Origin: Planctomycetota bacterium
GTDB taxonomy: Bacteria > Planctomycetota > Planctomycetia > Pirellulales > Pirellulaceae
NCBI GenBank assembly: GCA_016872725.1
Contig: VGZC01000038.1
Span: 1 to 55,072, forward strand
DNA: 55,072 nucleotides
Direction: 5' to 3'
A program made the translations under genes and the position numbers. Positions 8,325 through 17,179 of this stretch are shown piece after piece. A model generated the notes under the pieces. It ran no database searches. It saw only the letters and a list, made by a program, of their open reading frames with translations, and was not told where the DNA came from. Each line of letters begins with the position of its first letter. Within the stretch, counting starts at the first letter, position 1.

Positions 8325-8863
8325 GTGAAGGCGCTTGACGGGAAGGGTGGAAGTCCCTTCATGGGTTGATCTGAACCCATTAGCGGAAAGTAACTGCGTC
8401 CTCGAGAGAGGGGGTGGAGAGCAACTGGAAGCGAACAATCGGTCCGCGGGATAACGAACTCGATTCGGCCTGTCGTTGTGGCGAGCCTGCTTGCAAAGGG
8501 CGAAGCCCAAGATGCCATCGGTGCCGACACACCGGATTACCAAGGTCGAGGATGGTCAGCTCTGGAGGAAAACAGATCGAACCAGAGACAACGGGGGGTG
8601 GTTGGCGGCGGAACGATTGGAAGGTCAAGCGATTAAGCAGGGAGACCCGGCACGGGCCTGCACGTCGAGCGTTTCGGGAGCAGCCTCCTCCATACCCGAA
8701 TGCTCACTTCGCAGAACGCGGGCCACTCAGCATGACGACAGCGTTCGCTCATGAATGCCAATTTGCTCGCCAGTAAGAATCAACCGGAGAGCCGGATGCG
8801 GGAGAACCGCCTGTCCGGTTCGGTGGGAGGGGGGACGCAGCAATGCGTCCTCCCTACCCCAAT
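8325..8863 (+). mobile_element. ORF-less group II intron
   Basis: A ~540-nt non-coding insertion ending in textbook group II domains V and VI (8789-8863). Near its start a hairpin GAAGGG…CCCTTC (8342-8360) and a following purine-rich stretch look like the 5' part of domain I. No reverse transcriptase or maturase residues are found in any frame, so mobility or splicing would need a protein supplied in trans. The 3' end is well placed at 8863, seven bases past the bulged branch-point A (8856). The 5' end is uncertain: GTG at 8325 is the best candidate but the next bases do not match the usual GUGYG. It is antisense to both flanking genes and ends 4 nt short of the stop codon of the minus-strand gene that follows. 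Confidence 0.7.
8789..8863 (+). ncRNA. Group II intron domains V and VI
   Basis: Domain V is 8789-8821. The arms GAGCCGGA and TCCGGTTC form the lower stem and carry the catalytic AGC. A 3-nt CTG bulge lies opposite a single T, and GCGG/CCGC forms the upper stem around GAGAA. Domain VI follows. GGACGCA pairs with TGCGTCC around a GCAA tetraloop (8840-8843), the helix continues through GGGA/TCCC, and A8856 is bulged out before CCCC. A bulged A seven bases before the end is the expected lariat branch point. This architecture is specific to group II ribozymes. Confidence 0.85.
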
Positions 8864-8867
8864 CCGG

Positions 8868-10850
8868 TCAGTTCCTCGCGGCGCGGCGCTGGTCGCGGGC
8901 GAGGAGGCCGCCGACGATCCGCCAGCCGTCGCTTGTGCCGATCACCCGCGCGCCGCCGGGTTGGAAGTACTGCCGAACCTGGGCGAACGGAGGCAACTTC
9001 GATCCGTCGATCAACGCCTTCCGCTTCAAACCCTCCTCGTCCGGCGCAAGGAAGTGATTCAACAACTGGCCCAGCAGCGATTCGTTGTCCACCATCTTCC
9101 CTTGCCGGAACAGCTCGTAATCCGTCTCGATCGCCATGTCCGTCCGGACGAAATGCCGCATCACTTCGCCCTGCGCCGGGACCAGCTTCAGGATGGCCGC
9201 GTCCACCAATTGGTAGTCCGGATCATTGGCCAACTTCGCTTGGTTCGCCGCGCCGACCAGGAATTTTCCGAGGAACTCGACGTCCGTCGCCTGGAACGCG
9301 TAACCGAACGCGACGGCCATCGCGCCGTTCTTGAATAACGGGCGGTTCTTGGGATCCGCGGCGGCCGGTTCGCCCTTGTTGTGCCGGAAGCCCTGGAACC
9401 CGCCCGGCGTCGCTCCTTGCCGCACATTCTCCTTGCGCAGGACTTCCCAAACCACGAACGGTCCGAACTTCCTCTGCTTCACGTTGGGGTCGCGGGGCAA
9501 AGCCCGCGCCATCGTCGCCTCGACCTTCGCGGCGTCGGTCAGTTCGAACGCAATCAGCCGCTGCTCGCTTTGCGTCGTGATCGGTTTGCCGTGCTGCGTC
9601 ATCACATAGACGCGCGTACCCAAGTGCGCGATGATCTCGTCGCGGAGATTCACGCGAAGGCCGTTCGGATCCTTGTGGATATCGGTGAGCGCATCCTCGA
9701 AGACCTCGCTCCCCGACAACGCGTCGACCAGCGTCTTCGACGCTTCGAACGCGCCTCGCATGTTCCAGTTCGCCATCAGGAGGGCGGCCGAACCGGCGGG
9801 CGCCCAATCGGGCATCGCGAGCTTCGGCTCGGATGGGAAGTCCAACATGCGGGCCGCTAGAACGCGGGCGTCGGTCGGCGCGTAGACATGCACGTGATAG
9901 GTCGCCTCGAACGGATCGCCGCCAAACGAAAGGACGCCGCCCAACCCCTCGATCGCTCCGAATCCCTGTTCCTTGACGATCTTGATCTTGTCGCGCCCCC
10001 GCTCGCGCTCGAGGTTCGCCTCGCGAATCGACTCGGCGAATCCGAACGGTTCGATGAACCATCTGGCATGGAGCGGACCCTTGACCGTCGAATGGCTCTG
10101 CGCCATCACCGCTCGGTACGCGGCCGACTTCGCGAGCACATCATTGCCTCGGCCGTCGATTCGGTTGAGCATGCCGGTGAGGGTCGGCAAGTGGTCGCCG
10201 GCGACGTACCAATCCGCGTGGCGGCAGAAATAGGCCGTCGTCGCCGATGGGTTCTCCTCGGTCGGCGGGAAGGTCCAAACGGTGAACGCGTATCCTTCGA
10301 CCGATTCGTTCTTGGACTTGCCGCCGCGACCGGCCATCTGTTCGCGGACCTTCGCCTGCAATTCGGTGACTTGCCGGTCCCGGCCCGCCACGTCGGCGAG
10401 GACGGCGATCGCGAACCGCGACCGGGGCTCCGGCTGCAACAGGGCGAACGCCATTTCGCCGGACGCGACACCTTCGAGATCGTTCAACTTCAGGCCCAGC
10501 CGCGCCGATGTTTGCGCGACGCGTTCCTCGATCTGCCGCCGCAAGTCCTTCGTGAACGCATCCATCACGGGGTCATGGAACAGGCGGCCCATCTCCGTCT
10601 GTTTCCACGCTTCGCGGAACACGGACGGTTGGGGAACCGATACAAAAGCCTTGGCCGAATCGGGCACGATCTGATCGCCCGTCAGGCGGGGTGTTTGGGC
10701 CGACGCGATCGGCGCGCAGGCCAGCGCGAGGGCCAAGAGCCATGCGGAACGGCATGCGGGACGGGCTGTTGATCGGATATCGTTCACGGACGTCGCGCCC
10801 GCGCGTCGTGTCGTGTCTGTTCCATGCAGCGTACGGAACCGAATCCGCAT
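8868..10850 (-). CDS. Exported protein of unknown function, last gene of the outer-membrane operon
   Basis: A 660-residue protein starting at ATG 10850, with GGAG six bases upstream. After a long basic leader, a signal sequence (WLLALALACAPIASAQ, about residues 37-52) indicates export. The mature part (DQIVPDSAKAFVSVPQPSVF…) alternates amphipathic helices and strands and has no catalytic motif I can name. It resembles planctomycete secreted proteins that begin with a 'P.sub.tk.fvsv.d' type segment, but no family function is known. It is the last of four minus-strand genes after the SurA-like, POTRA and barrel proteins, which suggests a cell-envelope role. Its stop codon lies 4 nt from the 3' end of the antisense group II intron. 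Confidence 0.8.
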   Translation of the reverse strand: MRIRFRTLHGTDTTRRAGATSVNDIRSTARPACRSAWLLALALACAPIASAQTPRLTGDQIVPDSAKAFVSVPQPSVFREAWKQTEMGRLFHDPVMDAFTKDLRRQIEERVAQTSARLGLKLNDLEGVASGEMAFALLQPEPRSRFAIAVLADVAGRDRQVTELQAKVREQMAGRGGKSKNESVEGYAFTVWTFPPTEENPSATTAYFCRHADWYVAGDHLPTLTGMLNRIDGRGNDVLAKSAAYRAVMAQSHSTVKGPLHARWFIEPFGFAESIREANLERERGRDKIKIVKEQGFGAIEGLGGVLSFGGDPFEATYHVHVYAPTDARVLAARMLDFPSEPKLAMPDWAPAGSAALLMANWNMRGAFEASKTLVDALSGSEVFEDALTDIHKDPNGLRVNLRDEIIAHLGTRVYVMTQHGKPITTQSEQRLIAFELTDAAKVEATMARALPRDPNVKQRKFGPFVVWEVLRKENVRQGATPGGFQGFRHNKGEPAAADPKNRPLFKNGAMAVAFGYAFQATDVEFLGKFLVGAANQAKLANDPDYQLVDAAILKLVPAQGEVMRHFVRTDMAIETDYELFRQGKMVDNESLLGQLLNHFLAPDEEGLKRKALIDGSKLPPFAQVRQYFQPGGARVIGTSDGWRIVGGLLARDQRRAARN

Positions 10851-10990
10851 AGTGGTCTCCTCATCAACCGGTCGGTCGGAACACGGACCCCGATCGGATC
10901 CTCCGGAATCGGGGCGCCTGACGTGGTGGGCCATTATAGACGGAACACCGGGCGTCGCGGGAGGCCAATCCCGCCGTCGGCCGACGCCGT

Positions 10991-12625
10991 CTACGAGCGG
11001 CCGAATCCGAAGAAGAAGCTGAAGTTCTGGATGTCGTCGGTGTCCTCGCGCGCGACGGGAACGGCGAAGTCGAGCGCGATCGGCGCGGGGCCGAGCGCCG
11101 GAACCGAAATCCTCAATCCAAACCCGGGCGCCACGCGATAGTCGTCGCCATGGATGGCGATTTGCTCTTCCACCGTTCCGAAGTCGCAGAAGACCACCCC
11201 TTTGACCATGTCGTCGGCCGTCAATGGGAAGAAGTACTCGACCGAACCGAGGAACCGGAATTCGCCGCCGACCGCCACGCCGAGTTCCTTCGGCGACGCG
11301 CCGCGGAAATTGAAGCCGCGCAGCGTCGAGTACCCGCCCGCGAAGTAGTTCTCGAAAATCGGCGTCTGCGAGCCGGAGAAGCCGAGCCGGAAGTTGTACG
11401 CCAGCGTATGCCGACCCGACCCGTCGGGCCGTTCGTTGACGAGAAAATACTTGCGGAAATCGAGCTCGCCGCGCGGATAGTCGTACGACCCGAACACCTG
11501 TTCGTAGGCGAGTTCCAAGTAATAGCCCTCGGTGGGGGAGAACGGAATGTCGCGCGTGTCGTGCGTGATCGTGAATCGAGGGCTGTAGAGCCCGCTGTCG
11601 CCGACCGCGGCGTCCAGTTCGGGTACGCCGACGACGCGCGGATTGGAGATGGTGACATTCTCCATTCGGATCGCCGTGCTGAACGAAAGATCGGGCGTCA
11701 GTCGATACCCCGCGCCGATGCGGCCTCCGAGCCGCTCCTCGCGCCAATCGAAGAACCCGCGCTGATAATAGAAACCGCTGACGTTCAGGCTGACCTGTGT
11801 ATCGAATAGGTACGGCTCGGTGAAGCTCACCATATAACGCTGCACCTGGCTGCCGGGCACGGCCTCGACGCGAAACCCCTGCCCGGCACCGCGAAACGCG
11901 GAACCGTTGATGAAGTCGTCCCAGCTCGTCGGGACCCGCGTGATGTCGAAGTTCCGTTCATCCAGGATGACTTGTCCGGTGACGCCCGCATCCGAGTTGA
12001 TGCCCACGCCCACCATGAACTGGCCAGTACGGGCTTCCGTCACATACACATCCCACGGAACGGTCGTACCCACCGCGGGCGGTCCCGGATCGACTCCCAA
12101 GCCGAGCGACGGATCGGTGGGCGGAATGACGGCGGTCGGCGGAGCCGATCCACCGGGTAGCGGCTGCGCGAATTGCGCGGCGCGTACTTCGGGGTCGACC
12201 AGGCCCGAGACGGGCATCGGTCCGCGCGTCAGATCGTTCGAACCGGCCGAGTAGCGGTCGAAGGCGCCGTTTCCCGCCTGAGCGCGCACGACGAGCGGGC
12301 CGTCGCCGTTTCGATCGGCCGCGACGGGCGGAGTGGTTTGGGTTCGCGCGGCGAGCCCGTCGTCGGTCCGCGCCGTGTTCGCGGCGTGAGCGACGGATTC
12401 GGTTTGGCGGCCGTTCGACCTGGGAACGGGCGTCGTTGAGTACGGCCCCGCGTACGGATCGGCGAATTGGGGCGACGAGCGTCCGACTGCCGCGCCGGGC
12501 ATCGGGCCTCGATCGGTTCCGACGCATCCCGCGATCGCCAACATCCAACAAACACGGGCAGCGCGAAAGACGCCGGCAGCGCGGGGAATCCACCGATCGG
12601 GTTTTCGGCCGGGTGCGCGATGCAT
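10991..12625 (-). CDS. Omp85 beta-barrel protein (barrel half of a split BamA)
   Basis: A 544-residue protein with three parts: a signal with a possible lipobox (LAIAGC), a ~150-residue Pro/Thr/Gly-rich linker, and an Omp85-type 16-strand barrel (from about QFMVGVGINSDAGVTGQ). The barrel includes the conserved FSPTEGYYLEL and a GYSTLRGFNFRG segment matching the family's R-G-F/Y loop-6 motif. It ends in aromatic-rich strands (FSFFFGFG). It has no POTRA domain of its own; those are on the preceding gene. ATG 12625 puts the signal at the N-terminus but has no clear Shine-Dalgarno. An in-frame ATG at 12727 overlaps the upstream stop (ATGGTAG), which would allow translational coupling but places the signal about 60 residues in. 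It should insert outer-membrane proteins together with the POTRA protein. Confidence 0.85.
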   Translation of the reverse strand: MHRAPGRKPDRWIPRAAGVFRAARVCWMLAIAGCVGTDRGPMPGAAVGRSSPQFADPYAGPYSTTPVPRSNGRQTESVAHAANTARTDDGLAARTQTTPPVAADRNGDGPLVVRAQAGNGAFDRYSAGSNDLTRGPMPVSGLVDPEVRAAQFAQPLPGGSAPPTAVIPPTDPSLGLGVDPGPPAVGTTVPWDVYVTEARTGQFMVGVGINSDAGVTGQVILDERNFDITRVPTSWDDFINGSAFRGAGQGFRVEAVPGSQVQRYMVSFTEPYLFDTQVSLNVSGFYYQRGFFDWREERLGGRIGAGYRLTPDLSFSTAIRMENVTISNPRVVGVPELDAAVGDSGLYSPRFTITHDTRDIPFSPTEGYYLELAYEQVFGSYDYPRGELDFRKYFLVNERPDGSGRHTLAYNFRLGFSGSQTPIFENYFAGGYSTLRGFNFRGASPKELGVAVGGEFRFLGSVEYFFPLTADDMVKGVVFCDFGTVEEQIAIHGDDYRVAPGFGLRISVPALGPAPIALDFAVPVAREDTDDIQNFSFFFGFGRS

Positions 12626-12720
12626 GGCGTGCCGTCGAGTGCGTGTGGTCTTGAAGGAGTCTTGACGCGTTCTTGTCGTAACGATGTGCCTTCGGGTTTC
12701 CCGCTTCCCACGCCGCGGAC

Positions 12721-14196
12721 CTACCATACCGATCGCGGGTCTGGGCTTTGGCCTCGGGCCGTGGCTCGCGGCGGCGAGGCAAGCCCTTCGATGTCCTTCA
12801 GATCGGGAGGGCGGATCACGACGCGCGGCGCGTCGCCGGTCGCCGGGTTGTATTCAAAGAGATTGGAAGCCTTGAGCCGGCGCTCAAAGTCGCGCACGGC
12901 CCGAAGGTCGATGATCTCGCCGGGAACCAGTGAATTGCGATTGAGGATCACGTTGCGCCGCGTGTGGGGGTACTCGCCGGCGATATGCACGTGGATCTCG
13001 CCGAGCCGGAACACGTCGCCTTCGACGACGTTGTAGACCAGATCGAGTTGGCCGGGTTCTTCGAGGAATCGCGGGTCGGCCGACACATCCGCGAAGATAT
13101 GCCCCTCGCCGCCGTACGCGTCGCGCAGCGCGTTCACATCCCGGTTCATCTTCTGCAGATCGAAATACTGTCCCGACGTCAGTTCAAGATGCTCGTGCAG
13201 TGAGTCGGTCGTGAACTTCTGGTTGCCGGCGAGCGACACGCTGCGCACGACGTATCGCGGCCCCTCATCGATCACGAATGTGAGTGTCAGCCACTTGCCC
13301 GAGTCGTCGAGTTCGATTTCGCGGCCGATCCTCGCCGAGAAATATCCGAAGCTGCGGTAGTACGCGGTCAACTTATCGACGTCCTCATCGATCTGGTTGC
13401 GGTCGCCGACACCTTTGATGAGCCAGAAGATGCCGGGTTTGGACTTGATGAGCGTCTTGAGGCGCGCCTCGGTCACGAAGGTGTTGCCGACGAACCGTGT
13501 TTCCCGGAATCGCTCGATCTTGCCCTCGCTGATGAGATAGACAACACCGCGATGATCGGCCTGGTCTCCTTCGAAGACATCGACCTGGGCATGGGAGAAT
13601 CCTTTGGAACGATAGTAGTCCTCGACCTTGCGACGGCCTTCCTCGACTCCGAATCGGTTCAGCGGTTCACCGACTTTCAGGCCGGCCTGTTTGAGAAGGC
13701 CACGGTCGGAGAGACCGCGGTTTCCAAGGAACTTGACGTAACGGATCGTCGGCACCTCGAAGACCTCGAACGTCACCACCACGCCGCCGGCCACCGGTTG
13801 CGTGTAGGTTCGCACGTCGCGGAGTTTCGCTTGGGTGACCAGGCGTCGCACATCGGCCTGGACGGTTTCCGGGTCGAAATAGCGGTCCTTGCGAGTGCGA
13901 AGCAGAGTGTGGATTTCGGACTCGGGCACGGTCTCGTTACCGCGGATGACGACGTCGACGACGAGCGGCGCGGGCCCGGCGGGTCCGTAGTCGGGACCGC
14001 CTTCCATGGCCAACCGCGTCTGGAACTCCTCGCGGCTGGTCGGGCGCTGGGGTGTGGACGGCATGCCGCCACCGCCCATTCCCTGCGCCCGGGTCGAAGC
14101 GATCGGGCCCGCGAGGGTCGCCAGAATGAAAAACGCGCCGAGCACGCGATAGGAGCGGGCCGCTCCTGCGCCGGGATGCGTGTCTCGGTGGCGCAT
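12721..14196 (-). CDS. POTRA-domain protein (periplasmic half of a split BamA)
   Basis: A 491-residue exported protein. The signal peptide core (VLGAFFILATLAGPIA) sits correctly if ATG 14196 is used. The frame also starts at ATG 14364, directly after the upstream stop TAG, but that gives an overlong leader. After a glycine-rich stretch come about five POTRA repeats. Typical starts are VVDVVIRGNETVPESEI, TIRYVKFLGNRGLSD, RFRETRFVGNTFVTEARLK, VVRSVSLAGNQKFTTDSL and FRLGEIHVHIAGEYPHT, each followed by the helix-helix-strand pattern. It stops at TAG 12721-12723 without a barrel, at a Gly/Pro/Arg-rich segment where BamA relatives continue into the barrel. It receives unfolded outer-membrane proteins in the periplasm and probably partners with the barrel protein encoded next. 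Confidence 0.88.
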   Translation of the reverse strand: MRHRDTHPGAGAARSYRVLGAFFILATLAGPIASTRAQGMGGGGMPSTPQRPTSREEFQTRLAMEGGPDYGPAGPAPLVVDVVIRGNETVPESEIHTLLRTRKDRYFDPETVQADVRRLVTQAKLRDVRTYTQPVAGGVVVTFEVFEVPTIRYVKFLGNRGLSDRGLLKQAGLKVGEPLNRFGVEEGRRKVEDYYRSKGFSHAQVDVFEGDQADHRGVVYLISEGKIERFRETRFVGNTFVTEARLKTLIKSKPGIFWLIKGVGDRNQIDEDVDKLTAYYRSFGYFSARIGREIELDDSGKWLTLTFVIDEGPRYVVRSVSLAGNQKFTTDSLHEHLELTSGQYFDLQKMNRDVNALRDAYGGEGHIFADVSADPRFLEEPGQLDLVYNVVEGDVFRLGEIHVHIAGEYPHTRRNVILNRNSLVPGEIIDLRAVRDFERRLKASNLFEYNPATGDAPRVVIRPPDLKDIEGLASPPRATARGQSPDPRSVW

Positions 14197-14364
14197 CGCT
14201 TCGATTCGAATCGCCGGGGACGGGCGTCGGAGATCCGTTCGGTGTTTCATGCGAATCCGCGGAACCAAGGTGGCGTGGAGGATCAATCGGCCCATGGGAG
14301 ACCGCGTTGGCACCTGTTCGCGATGCGCGTTTCGGTCATCGCGGAAGCGCGCGGCACGACGCAT

Positions 14365-16446
14365 CTAGTTCGCTCCCGCGGTCTGCGCGGTCTGATGGAG
14401 CCGACCGCGCGTCACGATACCCGTCAGGTACGTCTGCACTTTGGCGGTCTCCTTGAGTCGATCGAACTCGGCCGCCATCGCGCCCCGCGTTTTTTGTTCC
14501 CGCAGTTCCTTGGTGAGTTCGTCTCGCACGTCGTCGATCTTGGACACGATCGGCTGCGTGCGGCCGAGGCACTTCAGGATGATGTACTTGTCCGCGACGG
14601 CGATCACGCCTGAGAGTTCTCCCGGCCCCAGCTTGAACGCCTCTTCCTCGACAAGGTCATTGCCCCCATGCCTACGGATCGGAGGCACCTTGCCGAGATT
14701 CGCGCGCGAGACCGGTTCGATCGAGTACTGCGTCGCGAGGTCCCCGAAGAACTGTTCGCTCGGATCGTTCCTCGCCATCTCCCAAACCTGCTGGGCTCGG
14801 CGCTGGTTGTTGACGACGATGGCGAGCACTTCGACCCGTTCTCCGTAGTTCGATTCAAAGCCCTTTCGCAGATCTTCGTCCGAGATCTCGACCGAGGCGC
14901 CGACGAGTTTCTTCAGCGCGACCGAGGGCCAGACCGCGTCGAGCATGTACAAGTCGACGGAATAGTGTTCGCCGCCGTCGGCCGTGACGTGTCGGATCCA
15001 GGCGTCGACATCGGGCGAACCGTCCTTCTTTACGAACCCGTACGCGTCCGCGGCTCGCCGCACTTCCTCGTCAAGATCGTCTTGAGTGACTTCGACCTTC
15101 TTGTGCGTGAGTGCCTGTTGCAGGATGAGCCGGTTGATCTCGCCATCCAAGACCTCCTCGCCGTGCCGCTGGAGGCATTCGGCCGCGAGTTCGGCGATGG
15201 GGATGGGGCGGCCGTTGACGAGCGCGGCGACTCCAGGCATTTCCCGGTTCAATTTCGCGTCGTTCAGCACGTTGACGACTTTCGACTGTTCCTGGAGCCG
15301 CTTGAAAAGCCCGGAAGCGGCCGTCCGCAGTTTTTGCTCCTGGATCTGATCCCGCAATCGGCCTTCCGTCTCGGACAGTTGCTGCGCCGCGACAAACGAT
15401 TCGGGGATCTTCTTTTCACACTTGAGAATCAGGAACTGGTTTGCGGCCTCGATGACGCCGGAGACCTCGCCTTCCTCGAGCGCGAACGCGGCGTCTTCGA
15501 GTTCCTTACTGCCCGTGTGTTTGCGGATCGGAGGCACGAGACCGCGGGCGCTCGCGCTGTTCCGGTCGACGGAATGGTCCTTCGCGATGTCTCCGAACCG
15601 CTCGGGGTCGGCCTTCACCATCGTGAGCAGCTTGTCGGCTTCGGTTCGCGACGATGCGACGATGATCCGCGCCTTGACCTTTGGGCCGTACTCGCTTTCG
15701 AAAGCCTCTTTCAATTCGGCCTGCGAGACCTCGATCTGACCCGCGGCCAACTGCCGAAGGGCGAGCATGGGCCAGATGATCTCGCGCTGGTACGCTTCCG
15801 GGGTGATTTGCCGCTCGTCGCGGAGAAGTTGGAGCCACCGGTCGGTCGAGAGTCCGAACTTGCCCGCCATCCGTTCGATTTCCTGGGCGACATGTTGATC
15901 GGTGATTTCGATGCCCTGCCGCGCGCACTCGACGGCGATCAATTGCTTGTTGACGACGCTTTCCAGGACTTCTTCACCGAACCGTCGCATGCACTCGCGC
16001 GCGAGGCCGTCGCGCGTGATCGATTGGCCGTTGACCACCGCCGCGATATTCGATTCCGAGGGCGCCGGGCCAGTCGGTGAGGTCGCGGTCCGAGCCGCAT
16101 TCAACGGCGACGTCGCGCGCGGGAGGGCCGATCGGGACGTGTCGGCCTTCGTCGCGACCCGCTCGGCGCTCCCGCCTCGGGTCGGAGCACGGTTCGCCGA
16201 CGGAGTCCGGCCGGCTTGTGCCGCGACGGGCGCGGGCGGCGCGAGCGTCCGCGCGGCGATGGCCAGTGCCGCGATCACCAGACCACCGGCAACCCACGAA
16301 CCAACCGTCCGGCCCCGCGATCGTCCGTTACCACGCGTTCGTTCCCGATGGGACGCCCCGCAATTGGCAGCGGGGATTGGGCCGCGATGGCACGCGTCGT
16401 CCAGCGGACTCCATTCCGTGGCGGAGTTGTGTTCATTCCGAAACAT
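14365..16446 (-). CDS. SurA-like chaperone with two parvulin-type repeats
   Basis: A 693-residue periplasmic peptidyl-prolyl isomerase/chaperone anchored by one N-terminal transmembrane helix (WVAGGLVIAALAIAA, about residues 49-63). The Ala/Thr/Pro-rich region after it runs to about 120. Two homologous halves follow. Each has a SurA-type N-domain (AAVVNGQSITRDGLARECMRR; AALVNGRPIPIAELAAECLQR) and a rotamase-like domain ending in a matching strand (FLILKCEKK; YIILKCLGR). The shared VPPIR and GEVSG/GELSG motifs show the internal duplication. Start ATG 16446 has GGAGGG eight bases upstream. It is the first gene of the operon leading to the POTRA and barrel genes; its stop is immediately followed by an ATG. 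It likely escorts outer-membrane proteins to the split BamA. Isomerase activity is unproven. Confidence 0.85.
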   Translation of the reverse strand: MFRNEHNSATEWSPLDDACHRGPIPAANCGASHRERTRGNGRSRGRTVGSWVAGGLVIAALAIAARTLAPPAPVAAQAGRTPSANRAPTRGGSAERVATKADTSRSALPRATSPLNAARTATSPTGPAPSESNIAAVVNGQSITRDGLARECMRRFGEEVLESVVNKQLIAVECARQGIEITDQHVAQEIERMAGKFGLSTDRWLQLLRDERQITPEAYQREIIWPMLALRQLAAGQIEVSQAELKEAFESEYGPKVKARIIVASSRTEADKLLTMVKADPERFGDIAKDHSVDRNSASARGLVPPIRKHTGSKELEDAAFALEEGEVSGVIEAANQFLILKCEKKIPESFVAAQQLSETEGRLRDQIQEQKLRTAASGLFKRLQEQSKVVNVLNDAKLNREMPGVAALVNGRPIPIAELAAECLQRHGEEVLDGEINRLILQQALTHKKVEVTQDDLDEEVRRAADAYGFVKKDGSPDVDAWIRHVTADGGEHYSVDLYMLDAVWPSVALKKLVGASVEISDEDLRKGFESNYGERVEVLAIVVNNQRRAQQVWEMARNDPSEQFFGDLATQYSIEPVSRANLGKVPPIRRHGGNDLVEEEAFKLGPGELSGVIAVADKYIILKCLGRTQPIVSKIDDVRDELTKELREQKTRGAMAAEFDRLKETAKVQTYLTGIVTRGRLHQTAQTAGAN

Positions 16447-16791
16447 CGTGGCGTCCCTCCATGAATCGCCGGGCGTCGTTCCTGGATCGCGGACCCCGGA
16501 GTCCGCGCATCGCGCGTCGCGTCGGCCGGTCCGAGTGCGGGGACGGTTTGCGGTCCGCTACGGGCGCCGCCGGCGGCAGGGGGCGGAGTATAGAACGATT
16601 CATTGGACGGAACAATAGAAAAAATGCACGGCGCCGCGACCCGGGCGCATGAGCCCATTTGCGCGCGGAACCAAAACCCGCCCATTGCGTCACATTCCGA
16701 AATGAAACGTCTTCGACAGGCGAATCAGCGGCCGGGCGCTAACCTGCGGTGAACCCGGAACGACTGTGGGCGCGTCCCGCCGACTCATGTC

Positions 16792-16810
16792 GACCACCAA
16801 TGACACGAAT
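16792..16810 (+). repeat. Dispersed 19-nt motif, copy 2
   Basis: GACCACCAATGACACGAAT matches the complement of 5220-5238 with one difference. It lies in the intergenic region upstream of folP. Confidence 0.5.
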
Positions 16811-16939
16811 CGGACGGACCAAGAAAGCCGAGGGGTCGTGGGGGGGACCCGAGTTCACGCGGCATGCGCGTCCGCGAGGGGGGCCCGCGCGCAGCTTCGC
16901 AACAACCTGGTTCTACTTAACCTCGCATTCTGCCAGCGT

Positions 16940-17079
16940 ATCGCAAATCGCCCATGTGTCGCGGATCGCGCCCGCAAGTGACCTGGCCAAAATTGAATTA
17001 TCCCACACTGCGCACTTTCGCAGATCGCTGCAAACGGCGCATGTCGCGCAGACCGCGCCCGCAAGTGACCTGGTCAAGA
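16940..17079 (+). repeat. Two imperfect direct repeats of about 50 bp
   Basis: The copies are at about 16940-16993 and 17029-17079. Both contain the identical core CGCGCCCGCAAGTGACCTGG followed by a close match (CCAAAAT / TCAAGAT). They begin with similar sequence (TCGCAAATCGCCCATGT / TGCAAACGGCGCATGT). The spacing from core to core is about 88 nt. Function unknown. Confidence 0.55.
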
Positions 17080-17179
17080 TCCGGTGGTCAAGATCCCCGG
17101 GGGCGTGGTCTGAATCCTGGGAGTCGGCTCGCGCTGCGGGCACTTGTCCCAGGGCGGACTTGGGGCGTACGATCGATCC

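Larger units (their letters stand above)
16447..17179. other. Non-coding region between divergent genes
   Basis: This is a 733-base gap between the SurA-like gene (minus) and folP (plus). It contains the second copy of the 19-nt dispersed motif (16792-16810) and a pair of direct repeats (16940-17079). Open frames here are short and low in protein-like character; the one across the direct repeats translates a repeated peptide. I see no RNA gene. It must hold promoters for both flanking operons, but none with clear -35/-10 boxes was found. Confidence 0.5.
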
